Assembly: GCA_964639885.1 (NCBI GenBank)
Contig: CAZXEH010000007.1
Location: 1-64,000 of the forward strand
DNA from: JAGNLA01 sp964639885
GTDB lineage: Bacteria; Caldisericota; Caldisericia; JAAYUI01
DNA: 64,000 nt
Direction: 5' to 3'
Shown: one piece after another, positions 17,582 through 25,276 of the stretch
Layout: each line of letters begins with the position of its first letter
How positions within the stretch are numbered: position 1 is the stretch's first letter
Translations under genes and position numbers: made by a program
Notes under the pieces: model-generated
What the model saw: only the letters and a program-made list of their open reading frames with translations
Told to the model about the DNA's origin: nothing
The model's database searches: none

Positions 17582-18269
17582 CCCAAAGGTTTTATATGAC
17601 ATCTCATACGGAATGTACATCATCACGACAAAGTGCGATGATGGCAGGACAAATGGTCAGATTGCCAACACGGTTTTCCAGATAACGAGCGAACCGCCTC
17701 AGATTGCCGTTGCTCTCAACAAGCAGAATTTCACACACGAACTGCTTTTAAACGCAAATCATTTCGGAATAAGCATCCTTGCAGAAGATACACCCATGAC
17801 GTTCATTGGGCTGTTTGGATTCAAATCCGGCAGAGCCGAGAAGAAGCTTGAACAGGCACAGTGCAAGGTAGGCTCGAAGGTTCCGCTTGTAATAGAAAAT
17901 ACTGTTTCGGTAATGGAACTTGAAAAAGTAAACTCAATCGATTGTGGTAGCCACACAATCTTCATCGGCAAGGCCATCACATCGGAAAAACTGAGCACGA
18001 AGAAACCGCTCACTTATGCGATGTATCACGAGAACAAGGGCAAGGCGCCAAAAACAGCACCAACCTACATTGAAGACAAACTAGAAACCAAAATGGAAAG
18101 GAATCCACTAATGAAGTATCAGTGCAACATCTGCGGTTATGTTTACGATCCGGCCAAGGGCGATCCAGATTCAGGAATTGCGCCTGGAACACCGTTTGAA
18201 AAGATTCCAGACTCCTGGTCATGCCCAATCTGCGGAGCCAAGAAAGACGATTTCTCACCATTAAGCTGA
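17565..18269 (+). CDS. hrb: Flavin reductase-rubredoxin fusion (high-molecular-weight rubredoxin)
   Basis: A 234-residue protein. Residues 1-165 are an FMN-binding flavin reductase domain (GMYIITTKCDDGRTNGQIANTV, HFGISILAEDT). After a short linker, residues about 183-234 form a rubredoxin with the CNICGYVYDP and CPICGA iron ligands. This is the architecture of Hrb, the NADH-dependent electron donor to FprA. The ATG at 17565 follows AGGAGAGAGG and lies inside the end of fprA, so translation is coupled. The longer upstream reading frame lacks a ribosome site. Confidence 0.93.
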   Translation: MSEEYNPKVLYDISYGMYIITTKCDDGRTNGQIANTVFQITSEPPQIAVALNKQNFTHELLLNANHFGISILAEDTPMTFIGLFGFKSGRAEKKLEQAQCKVGSKVPLVIENTVSVMELEKVNSIDCGSHTIFIGKAITSEKLSTKKPLTYAMYHENKGKAPKTAPTYIEDKLETKMERNPLMKYQCNICGYVYDPAKGDPDSGIAPGTPFEKIPDSWSCPICGAKKDDFSPLS

Positions 18270-19039
18270 CAGAACTTGGAAAATTTCTGGAGGATCTGTA
18301 CGCACGCCTGAACAAGCGCGAGTATGTGCACCCGGATCCTCTGGAGTTTCTGTATCACTATCAAAACCCGCTTGACCGCGAGATTGTTGGTTTTATTGCC
18401 TCTTCGCTGGCATATGGCCGTGTCAATCAGATTCTTAAAAGCGTCAAGGCTGCACTTGATCCGATGGGCAAATCGCCAAGATTGTTCATCGAAAAGGGCA
18501 ATCTGGACAGCTTTTTGTCCACCTATTCCGGCTTCAAGCACAGGTTCACAACCGACATTGAGCTTGCACAAATCCTTGAAGGAATCAGAATTACACTGAA
18601 AGACCACCACTCAATCAATTCCTTTTTCACTAAAGCCTATAAAAAGAACGGTATTGTCAGAGCAATGTCGGAGCTGACGGAAATTCTCAAGTGCAGCTGT
18701 GAGCTGCCCAACAATTCGATGGTTCCAACACCTGACAAAAACAGTGCCTGCAAGCGTTTGTGGCTGTACTTGCGCTGGATGGTAAGGTCGGACGAGGTCG
18801 ATCCTGGAGGCTGGGACGACATTTCACCTTCAGACCTTCTCGTCCCGCTCGACACACACATGTTTTCAATCGCAAAACAGATTGGGTTTTGCAACAGAAA
18901 TCAGGCCGACATGAAATCTGCTCTTGAAATAACCGAAAATTTTAAACTAGTAAACTTAAATGATCCTGTAAAATACGATTTTTGTTTGACTAGATTAGGA
19001 ATACATCCTGATTTCTCGAAAAAAATGTTATCATTTTAA
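18221..19039 (+). CDS. TIGR02757 family protein (DUF2400)
   Basis: Up to 272 residues. The conserved N-terminal signature REYVHPDPLEFLYHY...DREIVGFIASSLAYGRVNQI and the later KRLWLYLRWMVR, DPGGWD and LLVPLDTHMF mark the TIGR02757 family. The fold resembles helix-hairpin DNA glycosylases, but no activity is known. The start is uncertain: the ATG at 18221 lies 49 bases inside the rubredoxin gene, and family homology begins only near TELGKFLEDLY, so a rare start near 18260-18266 is possible. The final 40 codons are more AT-rich than the rest. Confidence 0.8.
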   Translation: MPNLRSQERRFLTIKLTELGKFLEDLYARLNKREYVHPDPLEFLYHYQNPLDREIVGFIASSLAYGRVNQILKSVKAALDPMGKSPRLFIEKGNLDSFLSTYSGFKHRFTTDIELAQILEGIRITLKDHHSINSFFTKAYKKNGIVRAMSELTEILKCSCELPNNSMVPTPDKNSACKRLWLYLRWMVRSDEVDPGGWDDISPSDLLVPLDTHMFSIAKQIGFCNRNQADMKSALEITENFKLVNLNDPVKYDFCLTRLGIHPDFSKKMLSF

Positions 19040-19263
19040 TCATCACTTTACCGATTAGCCAATCAGGAAGTGTTAAGTTCGATATCAATTTCTTATCAGA
19101 GATGACCATTAATCATGGAGTATACACATACGTTTATATATTAATTTTCTTACATGACATGTATAATTATAGTTAACTTTTGATATCAATGTGTATAGTA
19201 ATATATTTATATTATTGATTAAACCTGACTGAAATTTAATTGGTTAAATTTTTGTAACCATAT

Positions 19264-19292
19264 TTGACAAACACATTGTAAAAATATAGAAT
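19264..19292 (+). promoter_or_regulatory. Promoter of the chemosensory operon
   Basis: TTGACA (19264-19269) and TAGAAT (19287-19292) are spaced by exactly 17 bases. Only nine bases separate the -10 box from the ATG at 19302 and there is no ribosome site, so the operon mRNA should start at or within about three bases of its first codon. Confidence 0.8.
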
Positions 19293-19301
19293 AGTTATCA
19301 A

Positions 19302-19685
19302 ATGAATTATTCGGTTAACAAAAAATTTCTAGTCACACAGATTGGTCAGGACAAGGTTTTCATCCCTGTTGATTCGGTTCTGGAGATCGCCAAAGGTGGG
19401 GTCGAACGCACTCTTCCGGGAACAATTGATGGTTTCGTTGGTGTCACAAGGCTAAGAAACTCAATTCTCGGAGTATTGGCTCTTAACAATTCTTTCAAAC
19501 CTTCCCCGGAGATGGTTATTATCAAAACAACCAAGGTTAATGTTGCCCTCATTGCCGACCAGGTTCAAGGAATTGAGGATTTGACAATAAATTTTGAAAA
19601 AGTGAAAGCCAAAGGTTTCTACATCAGCAATATTGATGATTACAACATTCTTGATATAGACAGCATCGAAAGGGCGGTTGGATGA
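19302..19685 (+). CDS. CheW-like adaptor protein
   Basis: A 127-residue single-domain protein with the CheW pattern: KKFLVTQIGQDKVFIPVDSVLEI, a central GFVGVTRLRNSILGVLAL (like the CheW 'GiinlRG.iipvldL' strand), then VALIADQVQGIEDL and a final LDIDSI. It probably couples receptor and kinase or sets array structure. It is the first gene of the chemosensory operon and appears leaderless. The next gene overlaps by four bases. Confidence 0.75.
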   Translation: MNYSVNKKFLVTQIGQDKVFIPVDSVLEIAKGGVERTLPGTIDGFVGVTRLRNSILGVLALNNSFKPSPEMVIIKTTKVNVALIADQVQGIEDLTINFEKVKAKGFYISNIDDYNILDIDSIERAVG

Positions 19686-20674
19686 GGCTTATTGCCAAAG
19701 ACTTTTCCAACAGGACGGGATTGCTCGATGCAGTGCTCGAAATATCTGGTAAATTCATAGAGACTCCAAGGATTTCAATCATCGGTGTGCCTGATGTGAA
19801 TACTCCATTCGAAATCAAGCAGTATAAATTCAGGCTTCTTCCAAACGACACCACACTAGACGTTCCAGAGATGCCGTCCTCCTCTATTATACAGTCTTTT
19901 TTCTGGACACACGCTGAAGCGCGGATCAGCAATGATGAAGAGGATGGCGGAACAGACTGGATGTCGGAGAAATCCCTCATGCTTGTCATCAACACCTGGG
20001 CGGCGATTGAGGCTTTGCTCAACGAACACAAAGCAAGTCTTGACGACTACTTCATTAAGGCCTCGTCTGACAAAATCTCGAAGTATACGCTATCAAGGGA
20101 TGACTTGATGCTCCTGCTTTCGCTCAAGGGAGGCTCCACGCTTCGTGATGTTGTGCTCAGCCACAGGCAGCATTCGCTTGAGTTGGTTGAAATGCTTTTC
20201 AAGGCAATGTCTTTTGGATTCATAAACAAAATCGAGTATCTCTCAACCATCAATTATCCTCAAAACATCAAGGCAATGGGTGAGAGAATCAACACGTTTA
20301 TCAAGCTGATGTGCGAGAAGCGACCAACATTCAGGCCAACGCTGGCAAACCAGCTTTCACACGATCTTAGATTGCTTTCAGACGTTTACTCTGAAACAGA
20401 CTGCATTGGCATCACAAACAGCTTTGTTGATGTCGATGAGGCAGCATCTTCGCTCATGCTCATCAAGGATTCTCAGCACTCAAGCATGATAGGTGCAGGA
20501 ATCCTCAAACCTCTCAATATTTTGTACTCCAGCCTCGTAACCGGCTCTGTCTGGGATGCAGGGCTGCAGGCTGTTGAAGAGGCCGTCAAGAGGGTCGACA
20601 TGGCGCTCAATGAGAAGTACAATCAATACCCAAGCGCCAAGAAGCCTTCATTTTTAGGAGTGAGAAATGAGTAA
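19682..20674 (+). CDS. Unknown protein of the chemosensory operon, with winged-helix-like segment
   Basis: A 330-residue soluble protein I cannot place with confidence. The N-terminal 60 residues carry no motif I know. Residues about 130-185 (LSRDDLMLLLSLKGGSTLRDVVLSHRQHSLELVEMLFKAMSFGFI) match the winged-helix pattern that follows DUF4388/PATAN domains in gliding and pilus signalling proteins. The C-terminal third is helical and may dimerise. It is translationally coupled to both neighbours, four bases into the CheW-like gene and eight bases into the first CheY gene. It is therefore an integral part of the pathway and a candidate output or scaffold protein. Confidence 0.6.
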   Translation: MRLIAKDFSNRTGLLDAVLEISGKFIETPRISIIGVPDVNTPFEIKQYKFRLLPNDTTLDVPEMPSSSIIQSFFWTHAEARISNDEEDGGTDWMSEKSLMLVINTWAAIEALLNEHKASLDDYFIKASSDKISKYTLSRDDLMLLLSLKGGSTLRDVVLSHRQHSLELVEMLFKAMSFGFINKIEYLSTINYPQNIKAMGERINTFIKLMCEKRPTFRPTLANQLSHDLRLLSDVYSETDCIGITNSFVDVDEAASSLMLIKDSQHSSMIGAGILKPLNILYSSLVTGSVWDAGLQAVEEAVKRVDMALNEKYNQYPSAKKPSFLGVRNE

Positions 20675-21035
20675 GATACTGGTGGTCGACGATTCCCCCA
20701 CCATTTTAAGAGTGATTGACCTTGCAATCAAAGAAACGGGCTGGGAGACATTTCATGCAAAAGACGGGCTGACAGCTCTCAAGATGACCAAAGAATATGA
20801 ACCAGACCTGATTATTCTGGATGTTATGCTCCCGGTTTACAACGGCTATCAGGTTTGCAAACTTTTGAAGTCAAATCCTAGATTCAAGCACATACCAATA
20901 ATCATGCTCACAGCAAAATCCAGTGTTCTGGATAAAATTAAGGGAAGGCTGGCGAGTGCCGATCTGTACCTCACAAAACCATTCTCACAGGCTGAGCTTC
21001 TTGAAGCCTGCAACAAATATCTTAGGAGGTCGTGA
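20667..21035 (+). CDS. CheY-like response regulator (PilG type)
   Basis: A 122-residue stand-alone receiver domain. The acidic pocket is VVDDSP, the phosphoacceptor is in LIILDVMLP, followed by the MLTAKS threonine and the lysine in YLTKPF. The short NGYQVCKLLK segment after the phosphoacceptor resembles PilG/PilH-type regulators of twitching systems. TTTTTAGGAGTGAGAA precedes the ATG, and the gene overlaps its neighbour by eight bases. It is likely phosphorylated by the CheA encoded downstream. Confidence 0.9.
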   Translation: MSKILVVDDSPTILRVIDLAIKETGWETFHAKDGLTALKMTKEYEPDLIILDVMLPVYNGYQVCKLLKSNPRFKHIPIIMLTAKSSVLDKIKGRLASADLYLTKPFSQAELLEACNKYLRRS

Positions 21036-21037
21036 AG

Positions 21038-21400
21038 ATGGCAAAAATTTTGGTTGTAGATGACGTTGTTGTTGATCAGACGAGAATGGCCGATATAGTC
21101 AAAAGTCTTGGTCATACAGCAATCACCGCATCTGACGGTGAAGAGGCGCTGAACAAGGCAAAATCAGAGAGGCCAGACCTAATTCTTCTTGACATTGTGA
21201 TTCCGAAAAAGAACGGCTTCCAGGTATGCAGGGAACTTCGCGAGGATCCATCTGTTGCCAATACGCCGGTGATCATGGTCACCTCAAAAAATCAGGACAC
21301 AGACAAGTTCTATGGACTCAAGCAGGGAGCCAACGAGTATCTGCCAAAGCCTTACACGGAAGACGCGCTCAAAAACGCGATTAAAAAGTTCATCAGATAA
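21038..21400 (+). CDS. CheY-like response regulator (PilH type)
   Basis: A 120-residue receiver domain: VVDDVV, phosphoacceptor aspartate in LILLDIVIPKKNG, MVTSKN, and the conserved lysine in YLPKPYTED. I chose ATG 21038 because AGGAGG (21024-21029) is eight bases away, while the GTG at 21032 is only two bases from it. Paired with the preceding regulator it recalls PilG/PilH: one may drive output, the other act as a phosphate sink. It ends on the first base of cheW. Confidence 0.9.
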   Translation: MAKILVVDDVVVDQTRMADIVKSLGHTAITASDGEEALNKAKSERPDLILLDIVIPKKNGFQVCRELREDPSVANTPVIMVTSKNQDTDKFYGLKQGANEYLPKPYTEDALKNAIKKFIR

Positions 21401-21813
21401 TGGAATCAAAACAATTTCTCACATTCATGCTTGCGGGTCAGGAGTATGGCATCAATGCCCTGAAGGTGATTGAAGTAATCAACCCTGCATCGGTGACACC
21501 AGTTCCATCATCTGGAAAAAATGTGATTGGCATAATGAATTTCAGGGGTGACGTCATTCCGCTTGTTGATCTGGCATACATCATTGCTTCAGACCCGTCA
21601 TCTACTTCAGGGAAAATAATAGTTATTTCTCACAACGAGGCCATGTGTGGCCTGCTCGTTGATTCAGTCAGGGAAATTATTGTGCCGGATTCATACATTG
21701 AAGCATCGGAACTGGGAGATGTAAAGCTGCCTCATCTCCAGTCAGTAACCCAAACACAGACAGGTTTGGTCAGACTTCTTGACATCGGTTCCGCAATGGA
21801 ATCATTGGTCTAA
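21400..21813 (+). CDS. cheW: CheW adaptor
   Basis: A 137-residue canonical CheW linking receptors to CheA: FLTFMLAGQEYGINALKVIEVINPASVTPVP, then IGIMNFRGDVIPLVDLAYII and MCGLLVDSVREIIVPD. The start shares a base with the stop of the preceding regulator (TAATG). It lies 12 bases before the receptor gene. It is the most typical of four CheW-like proteins in this operon. Confidence 0.92.
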   Translation: MESKQFLTFMLAGQEYGINALKVIEVINPASVTPVPSSGKNVIGIMNFRGDVIPLVDLAYIIASDPSSTSGKIIVISHNEAMCGLLVDSVREIIVPDSYIEASELGDVKLPHLQSVTQTQTGLVRLLDIGSAMESLV

Positions 21814-21825
21814 CAGGAGGATTAA

Positions 21826-24453
21826 ATGGCGATCAACTCAACCGGAAATAACAGCTGGCAATCGAAACTGTTCAGCCCGTCAAAATGGAGACTGCAAGCC
21901 AAGCTGCTCGTGCCAATTCTGTTGGTAGTTATTCTCAGCCTTGGTGTCACCTGGGCTATAGTTTCGGCCATCGTTACACAAGCGATTACAGATCAGGTTA
22001 AGTCTGGACTGGTCGATCTTACAACCTCCACCGCCGAATCTGTAGGCCACATCATCAAAAGCCAGAGCAATGACCTGACTGTACAATCCGAGAAAAACGT
22101 CGCCGTGAACGCCATCAGTGAGATGGCAAAATGGGACAGGACGAAAAAGGAACAGGAGTACAAAAAATCGATTAATCTCGAAATGTACAAATCCATTGCC
22201 GCCTCAAACAACTTCTACCTGACGCGTTCATGGCTTGATCAGCTTGTCAAAATCCAGGGCATGAAAGAAGTCATGGTCATGGATGTTGACGGAATGACCT
22301 TCTGTGCAACCAACCAGCTTTCAGACCCAAACAACGCCACTGACGAGTGGTTCCAGGAGGCTGTAAAAAACTACAAGGAAAACGGATCACTTTGTACTAT
22401 CCGTGGCCCTGAATACGATGACTCAACCGACGACTTCGACATCTACATGACCTGCCCCATCAGAAGATCAGGTGAGACAACGGTTTATGGATGGATCTCA
22501 GTCCGTTACCCTGTAACAACACCATTTTCAACCGCCATCGAAGCAAACGCCAGAGCGCAAGCTTCAGGTTCAGACAAATCCATCTCGTGGTGTTCAAAAG
22601 ATTTCACGCTTGTGGGAATCATGGAAATGGAGCGTGTTGGAACAAACATTGGATCGAACGCCAAGACTGGTCTAAGAGAAATCAAGTTTCACGTTGACAA
22701 AGGCGACTGGTCTGAAAAAGATGGCAAAGTGTACGTCAAGGCCACAGGCAAGGAGTATAAAACAGAGCCATCAACACTTGTCGGACAGCTTGATCGTTAC
22801 AGACAGTACATCAAGAACTATGAGACAGCACTCTCAAAGCTTGACCCAAAGAGTGAAACATACGATAAAGACACTGCCAAGCTTGAAAGTGACTTAAGAA
22901 ACAATTCGTTTGAATTCGGTGTTTCATCACAGGGCATTTCAAGAGCTTATTCGGTCGAGATTCTTGGCAAACACCTCGACATTGGCGACCTTGGCTTCAT
23001 ATTCACCCGCCAGTCAAGAAGCCAGTTCATGCAACCTGTTTTTGCCATCAGCAACATTCTTCTCATCATCATGATCATGATGATGATCCTGACCACTCTT
23101 CTTCTCATCATGATCGCCCGTTCGATTGTCCACCCAATCCTGATCCTCCGAGGTTCACTGGTCGAGGTTTCACTTGGCAACTATGGCATCAAGGTACCTG
23201 TCACAACCCAGGACGAAATCGGTGACCTGGCCAACACCTTCAACCAGATGCTTTCCGACATCAGGGGTTACATTGTCACTGAGGAGGAACGTGGTCTCAA
23301 GGACCGTGAAATCGGTGACCTCATCGAAACACTCTCGAAAATGGCTGCCGGTGACCTTGCCACTCGTGCGTCGGTTCCGCCTGATGAAATCGGTGCTCTC
23401 GCCGACTCGGTCAACTACCTGGCCGAACAGCTTACCGACAAGATTCAAACGGAAGAGGCCAAGGAACAACAGGACAGACAGATTGCAAACCTCCTTTCAA
23501 CCGTATCTGAAATGTCAACCGGTGACATGACCAGGACGGCCGACGTCACAGCCGACGTTCTCGGCGCTGTGGCCGACTCGGTCAACTACATGGGCGAGCA
23601 GATAAGAAAAATCATCGCCGACGTCGCAAAAGTTAGTTTGAACATTTCGACAACTTCAGAAGAGGTCATCAAAACCTCAGAGTTGATGTCAAAAGATGCA
23701 AAAGACCAACAGGCAATTATCACCGACACCTCAGCTGCCGTCGACGAAATGGCCATCTCGATCAACCAGGTATCCCAATCTGCCGAATCAGCCGCACAAG
23801 CTGCCGAAACCTCAGCAAAAATCGCTGAAACAGGAGGCAAGACTGTAGAAGAGGCTGTCGACGCCATGAATAGGATCAGGGGATCGGTCGCCGAGATTTC
23901 AAAGAGGATCAAGAAACTCGGTGAATCTTCACAGGAAATCGGTGAAATAGTCAACGTTATCTCTGACATCGCAGCCCAGACAAACATGCTCGCCCTTAAC
24001 GCAGCCATCGAGGCTGCCCGCGCCGGCGAACAGGGTCGTGGATTCTCGGTCGTCGCCGATGCTGTTCGCCAGCTGGCTGAAAGATCGACCAAATCAACAA
24101 AAGACATCACAATGCTCATCAGGGGCATCCAGTCGGAAACCTCTGAGGCCATCAAAACCATGGAAGACTCAACACAAGAGGTCGTCGAGGGATCAAAACT
24201 GGCTGAAGCTGCACGTGAGAGGCTGGAAGAGATCGTCGGCAACTCAAGACAGCTTGCAGAGCTGATCCAATCAATCTCACTCTCATCAAGACAGCAATCA
24301 CGTGCAACAGAAGAGGTCAACAAGTCGATGGGTCTCATCTCAACCATCACAAACGGCACCACCAAATCAATCGTTAACGCAACAAACGCTGTTGTGGACA
24401 TGAACCAGCTCGTTGACCAGCTGAAGTCGGCAGTCCAGAGGTTCAAGATTTAA
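21826..24453 (+). CDS. Methyl-accepting chemotaxis protein with Cache-like sensor and stacked HAMP domains
   Basis: An 875-residue receptor. Transmembrane segments lie at about 27-50 and 406-432. Between them is a long (about 355-residue) periplasmic sensor of double-Cache appearance (MKEVMVMDVDGMTFCATNQ, DEWFQEAV, YMTCPIRRSGETTVYGWISV). After TM2 come a HAMP domain (about 433-485) and two further HAMP-like units (EIGDLIETLSKMAAGDLATRA and QIANLLSTVSEMSTGDMTRTA). The signalling tip follows (DIAAQTNMLALNAAIEAARA, GRGFSVVADAVRQLAERS). Serial HAMP units resemble PilJ-type pilus receptors. An AGGAGG site precedes the ATG. The tip binds the operon CheW and CheA. Confidence 0.93.
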   Translation: MAINSTGNNSWQSKLFSPSKWRLQAKLLVPILLVVILSLGVTWAIVSAIVTQAITDQVKSGLVDLTTSTAESVGHIIKSQSNDLTVQSEKNVAVNAISEMAKWDRTKKEQEYKKSINLEMYKSIAASNNFYLTRSWLDQLVKIQGMKEVMVMDVDGMTFCATNQLSDPNNATDEWFQEAVKNYKENGSLCTIRGPEYDDSTDDFDIYMTCPIRRSGETTVYGWISVRYPVTTPFSTAIEANARAQASGSDKSISWCSKDFTLVGIMEMERVGTNIGSNAKTGLREIKFHVDKGDWSEKDGKVYVKATGKEYKTEPSTLVGQLDRYRQYIKNYETALSKLDPKSETYDKDTAKLESDLRNNSFEFGVSSQGISRAYSVEILGKHLDIGDLGFIFTRQSRSQFMQPVFAISNILLIIMIMMMILTTLLLIMIARSIVHPILILRGSLVEVSLGNYGIKVPVTTQDEIGDLANTFNQMLSDIRGYIVTEEERGLKDREIGDLIETLSKMAAGDLATRASVPPDEIGALADSVNYLAEQLTDKIQTEEAKEQQDRQIANLLSTVSEMSTGDMTRTADVTADVLGAVADSVNYMGEQIRKIIADVAKVSLNISTTSEEVIKTSELMSKDAKDQQAIITDTSAAVDEMAISINQVSQSAESAAQAAETSAKIAETGGKTVEEAVDAMNRIRGSVAEISKRIKKLGESSQEIGEIVNVISDIAAQTNMLALNAAIEAARAGEQGRGFSVVADAVRQLAERSTKSTKDITMLIRGIQSETSEAIKTMEDSTQEVVEGSKLAEAARERLEEIVGNSRQLAELIQSISLSSRQQSRATEEVNKSMGLISTITNGTTKSIVNATNAVVDMNQLVDQLKSAVQRFKI

Positions 24454-24454
24454 G

Positions 24455-25276
24455 TTGCAGGAAATCCTGGCCATAAGGGATCTGATATCGTGTGAAGCCG
24501 GACTCCATTTCGGTGAAGCCCGGCTTCATCTTCTTGAGAATTGCGTCAAAAGGCGCATGGTTGATGTTGGATTGAATGCAACCGTGGATTATTACAAGCT
24601 CCTGACAGAAGGGAATCTCGCAAGGCATGAACTCTGGGAGCTTGTGGCGATTGCGGTTACCAAAGAAACCAGCTTCATGAGGATACCTGAGCATTTTGAG
24701 GCTCTAAAGGAAGAGGAATTGCCAAGACTTGCAAGACTGAGGCTTTCGAAGGGTGAAAACTACCTCCACCTCTGGAGTGCCGGCACTTCGACCGGTGAAG
24801 AAGCATATTCGCTTGCAATCACTGCTCTTTCCTGCGGAATCGAAGACAGCATCAAACCAATGATCATCGGAACCGATGTCAACCCAAACGCACTCACTGT
24901 TGCAAGAGATGGAATGTATAAGCAGCCTAGATTGAAAAACATAACACCGCTAACGCTTTGGAGCCATTTTGACAGAACCTCCGAAGACACCTTCAAAATT
25001 AAGGATCAAACCAGAAAAACAGTTACTTTTTTTACACACAACCTGATCATCGATCACCAGATATTTGATCAGGACGTGATCTTTTGCAGAAACGTGACGA
25101 TTTATTTTTCGCAACCAAACCGGCTCAGGGTGCTTGAAAAGCTGGTCGGCTGCCTCAAGCCAGGCGGTGTGATGATGCTTGGAGAGGCCGAGATCATGCC
25201 AAGAGAAATTCAGGGAATCAAGCCGGTTGAACACAAAAGCTCCCTTTACTACGTCAAAACTGGAGGAGCCAGATGA
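24455..25276 (+). CDS. cheR: CheR chemoreceptor methyltransferase
   Basis: A 273-residue SAM-dependent methyltransferase that methylates receptor glutamates. The N-terminal helical domain ends at VTKETSFMR. The SAM-binding signature is LHLWSAGTSTGEEAYSLAI, followed by IIGTDVNPNAL and the CRNVTIYFS motif typical of CheR. The start is TTG at 24455, one base after the receptor stop, with no strong ribosome site, so it probably depends on coupled translation. It overlaps cheA by four bases. Confidence 0.95.
   Translation: MQEILAIRDLISCEAGLHFGEARLHLLENCVKRRMVDVGLNATVDYYKLLTEGNLARHELWELVAIAVTKETSFMRIPEHFEALKEEELPRLARLRLSKGENYLHLWSAGTSTGEEAYSLAITALSCGIEDSIKPMIIGTDVNPNALTVARDGMYKQPRLKNITPLTLWSHFDRTSEDTFKIKDQTRKTVTFFTHNLIIDHQIFDQDVIFCRNVTIYFSQPNRLRVLEKLVGCLKPGGVMMLGEAEIMPREIQGIKPVEHKSSLYYVKTGGAR

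Noticed and set aside
16838..17626. 262-codon minus-strand frame opposite fprA
   Set aside because: fprA and hrb on the plus strand have full catalytic motifs; the reverse frame has none.
19040..19263. Coding or RNA content in the AT-rich gap before the chemosensory operon
   Set aside because: Only short AT-rich runs and repeated GATATCAAT words are present; nothing beyond the promoter can be supported.
23586..24446. Long minus-strand frame opposite the receptor gene
   Set aside because: It mirrors the low-complexity Ala/Ser/Glu heptad pattern of the receptor signalling helices. Such antisense frames are expected for coiled-coil genes.
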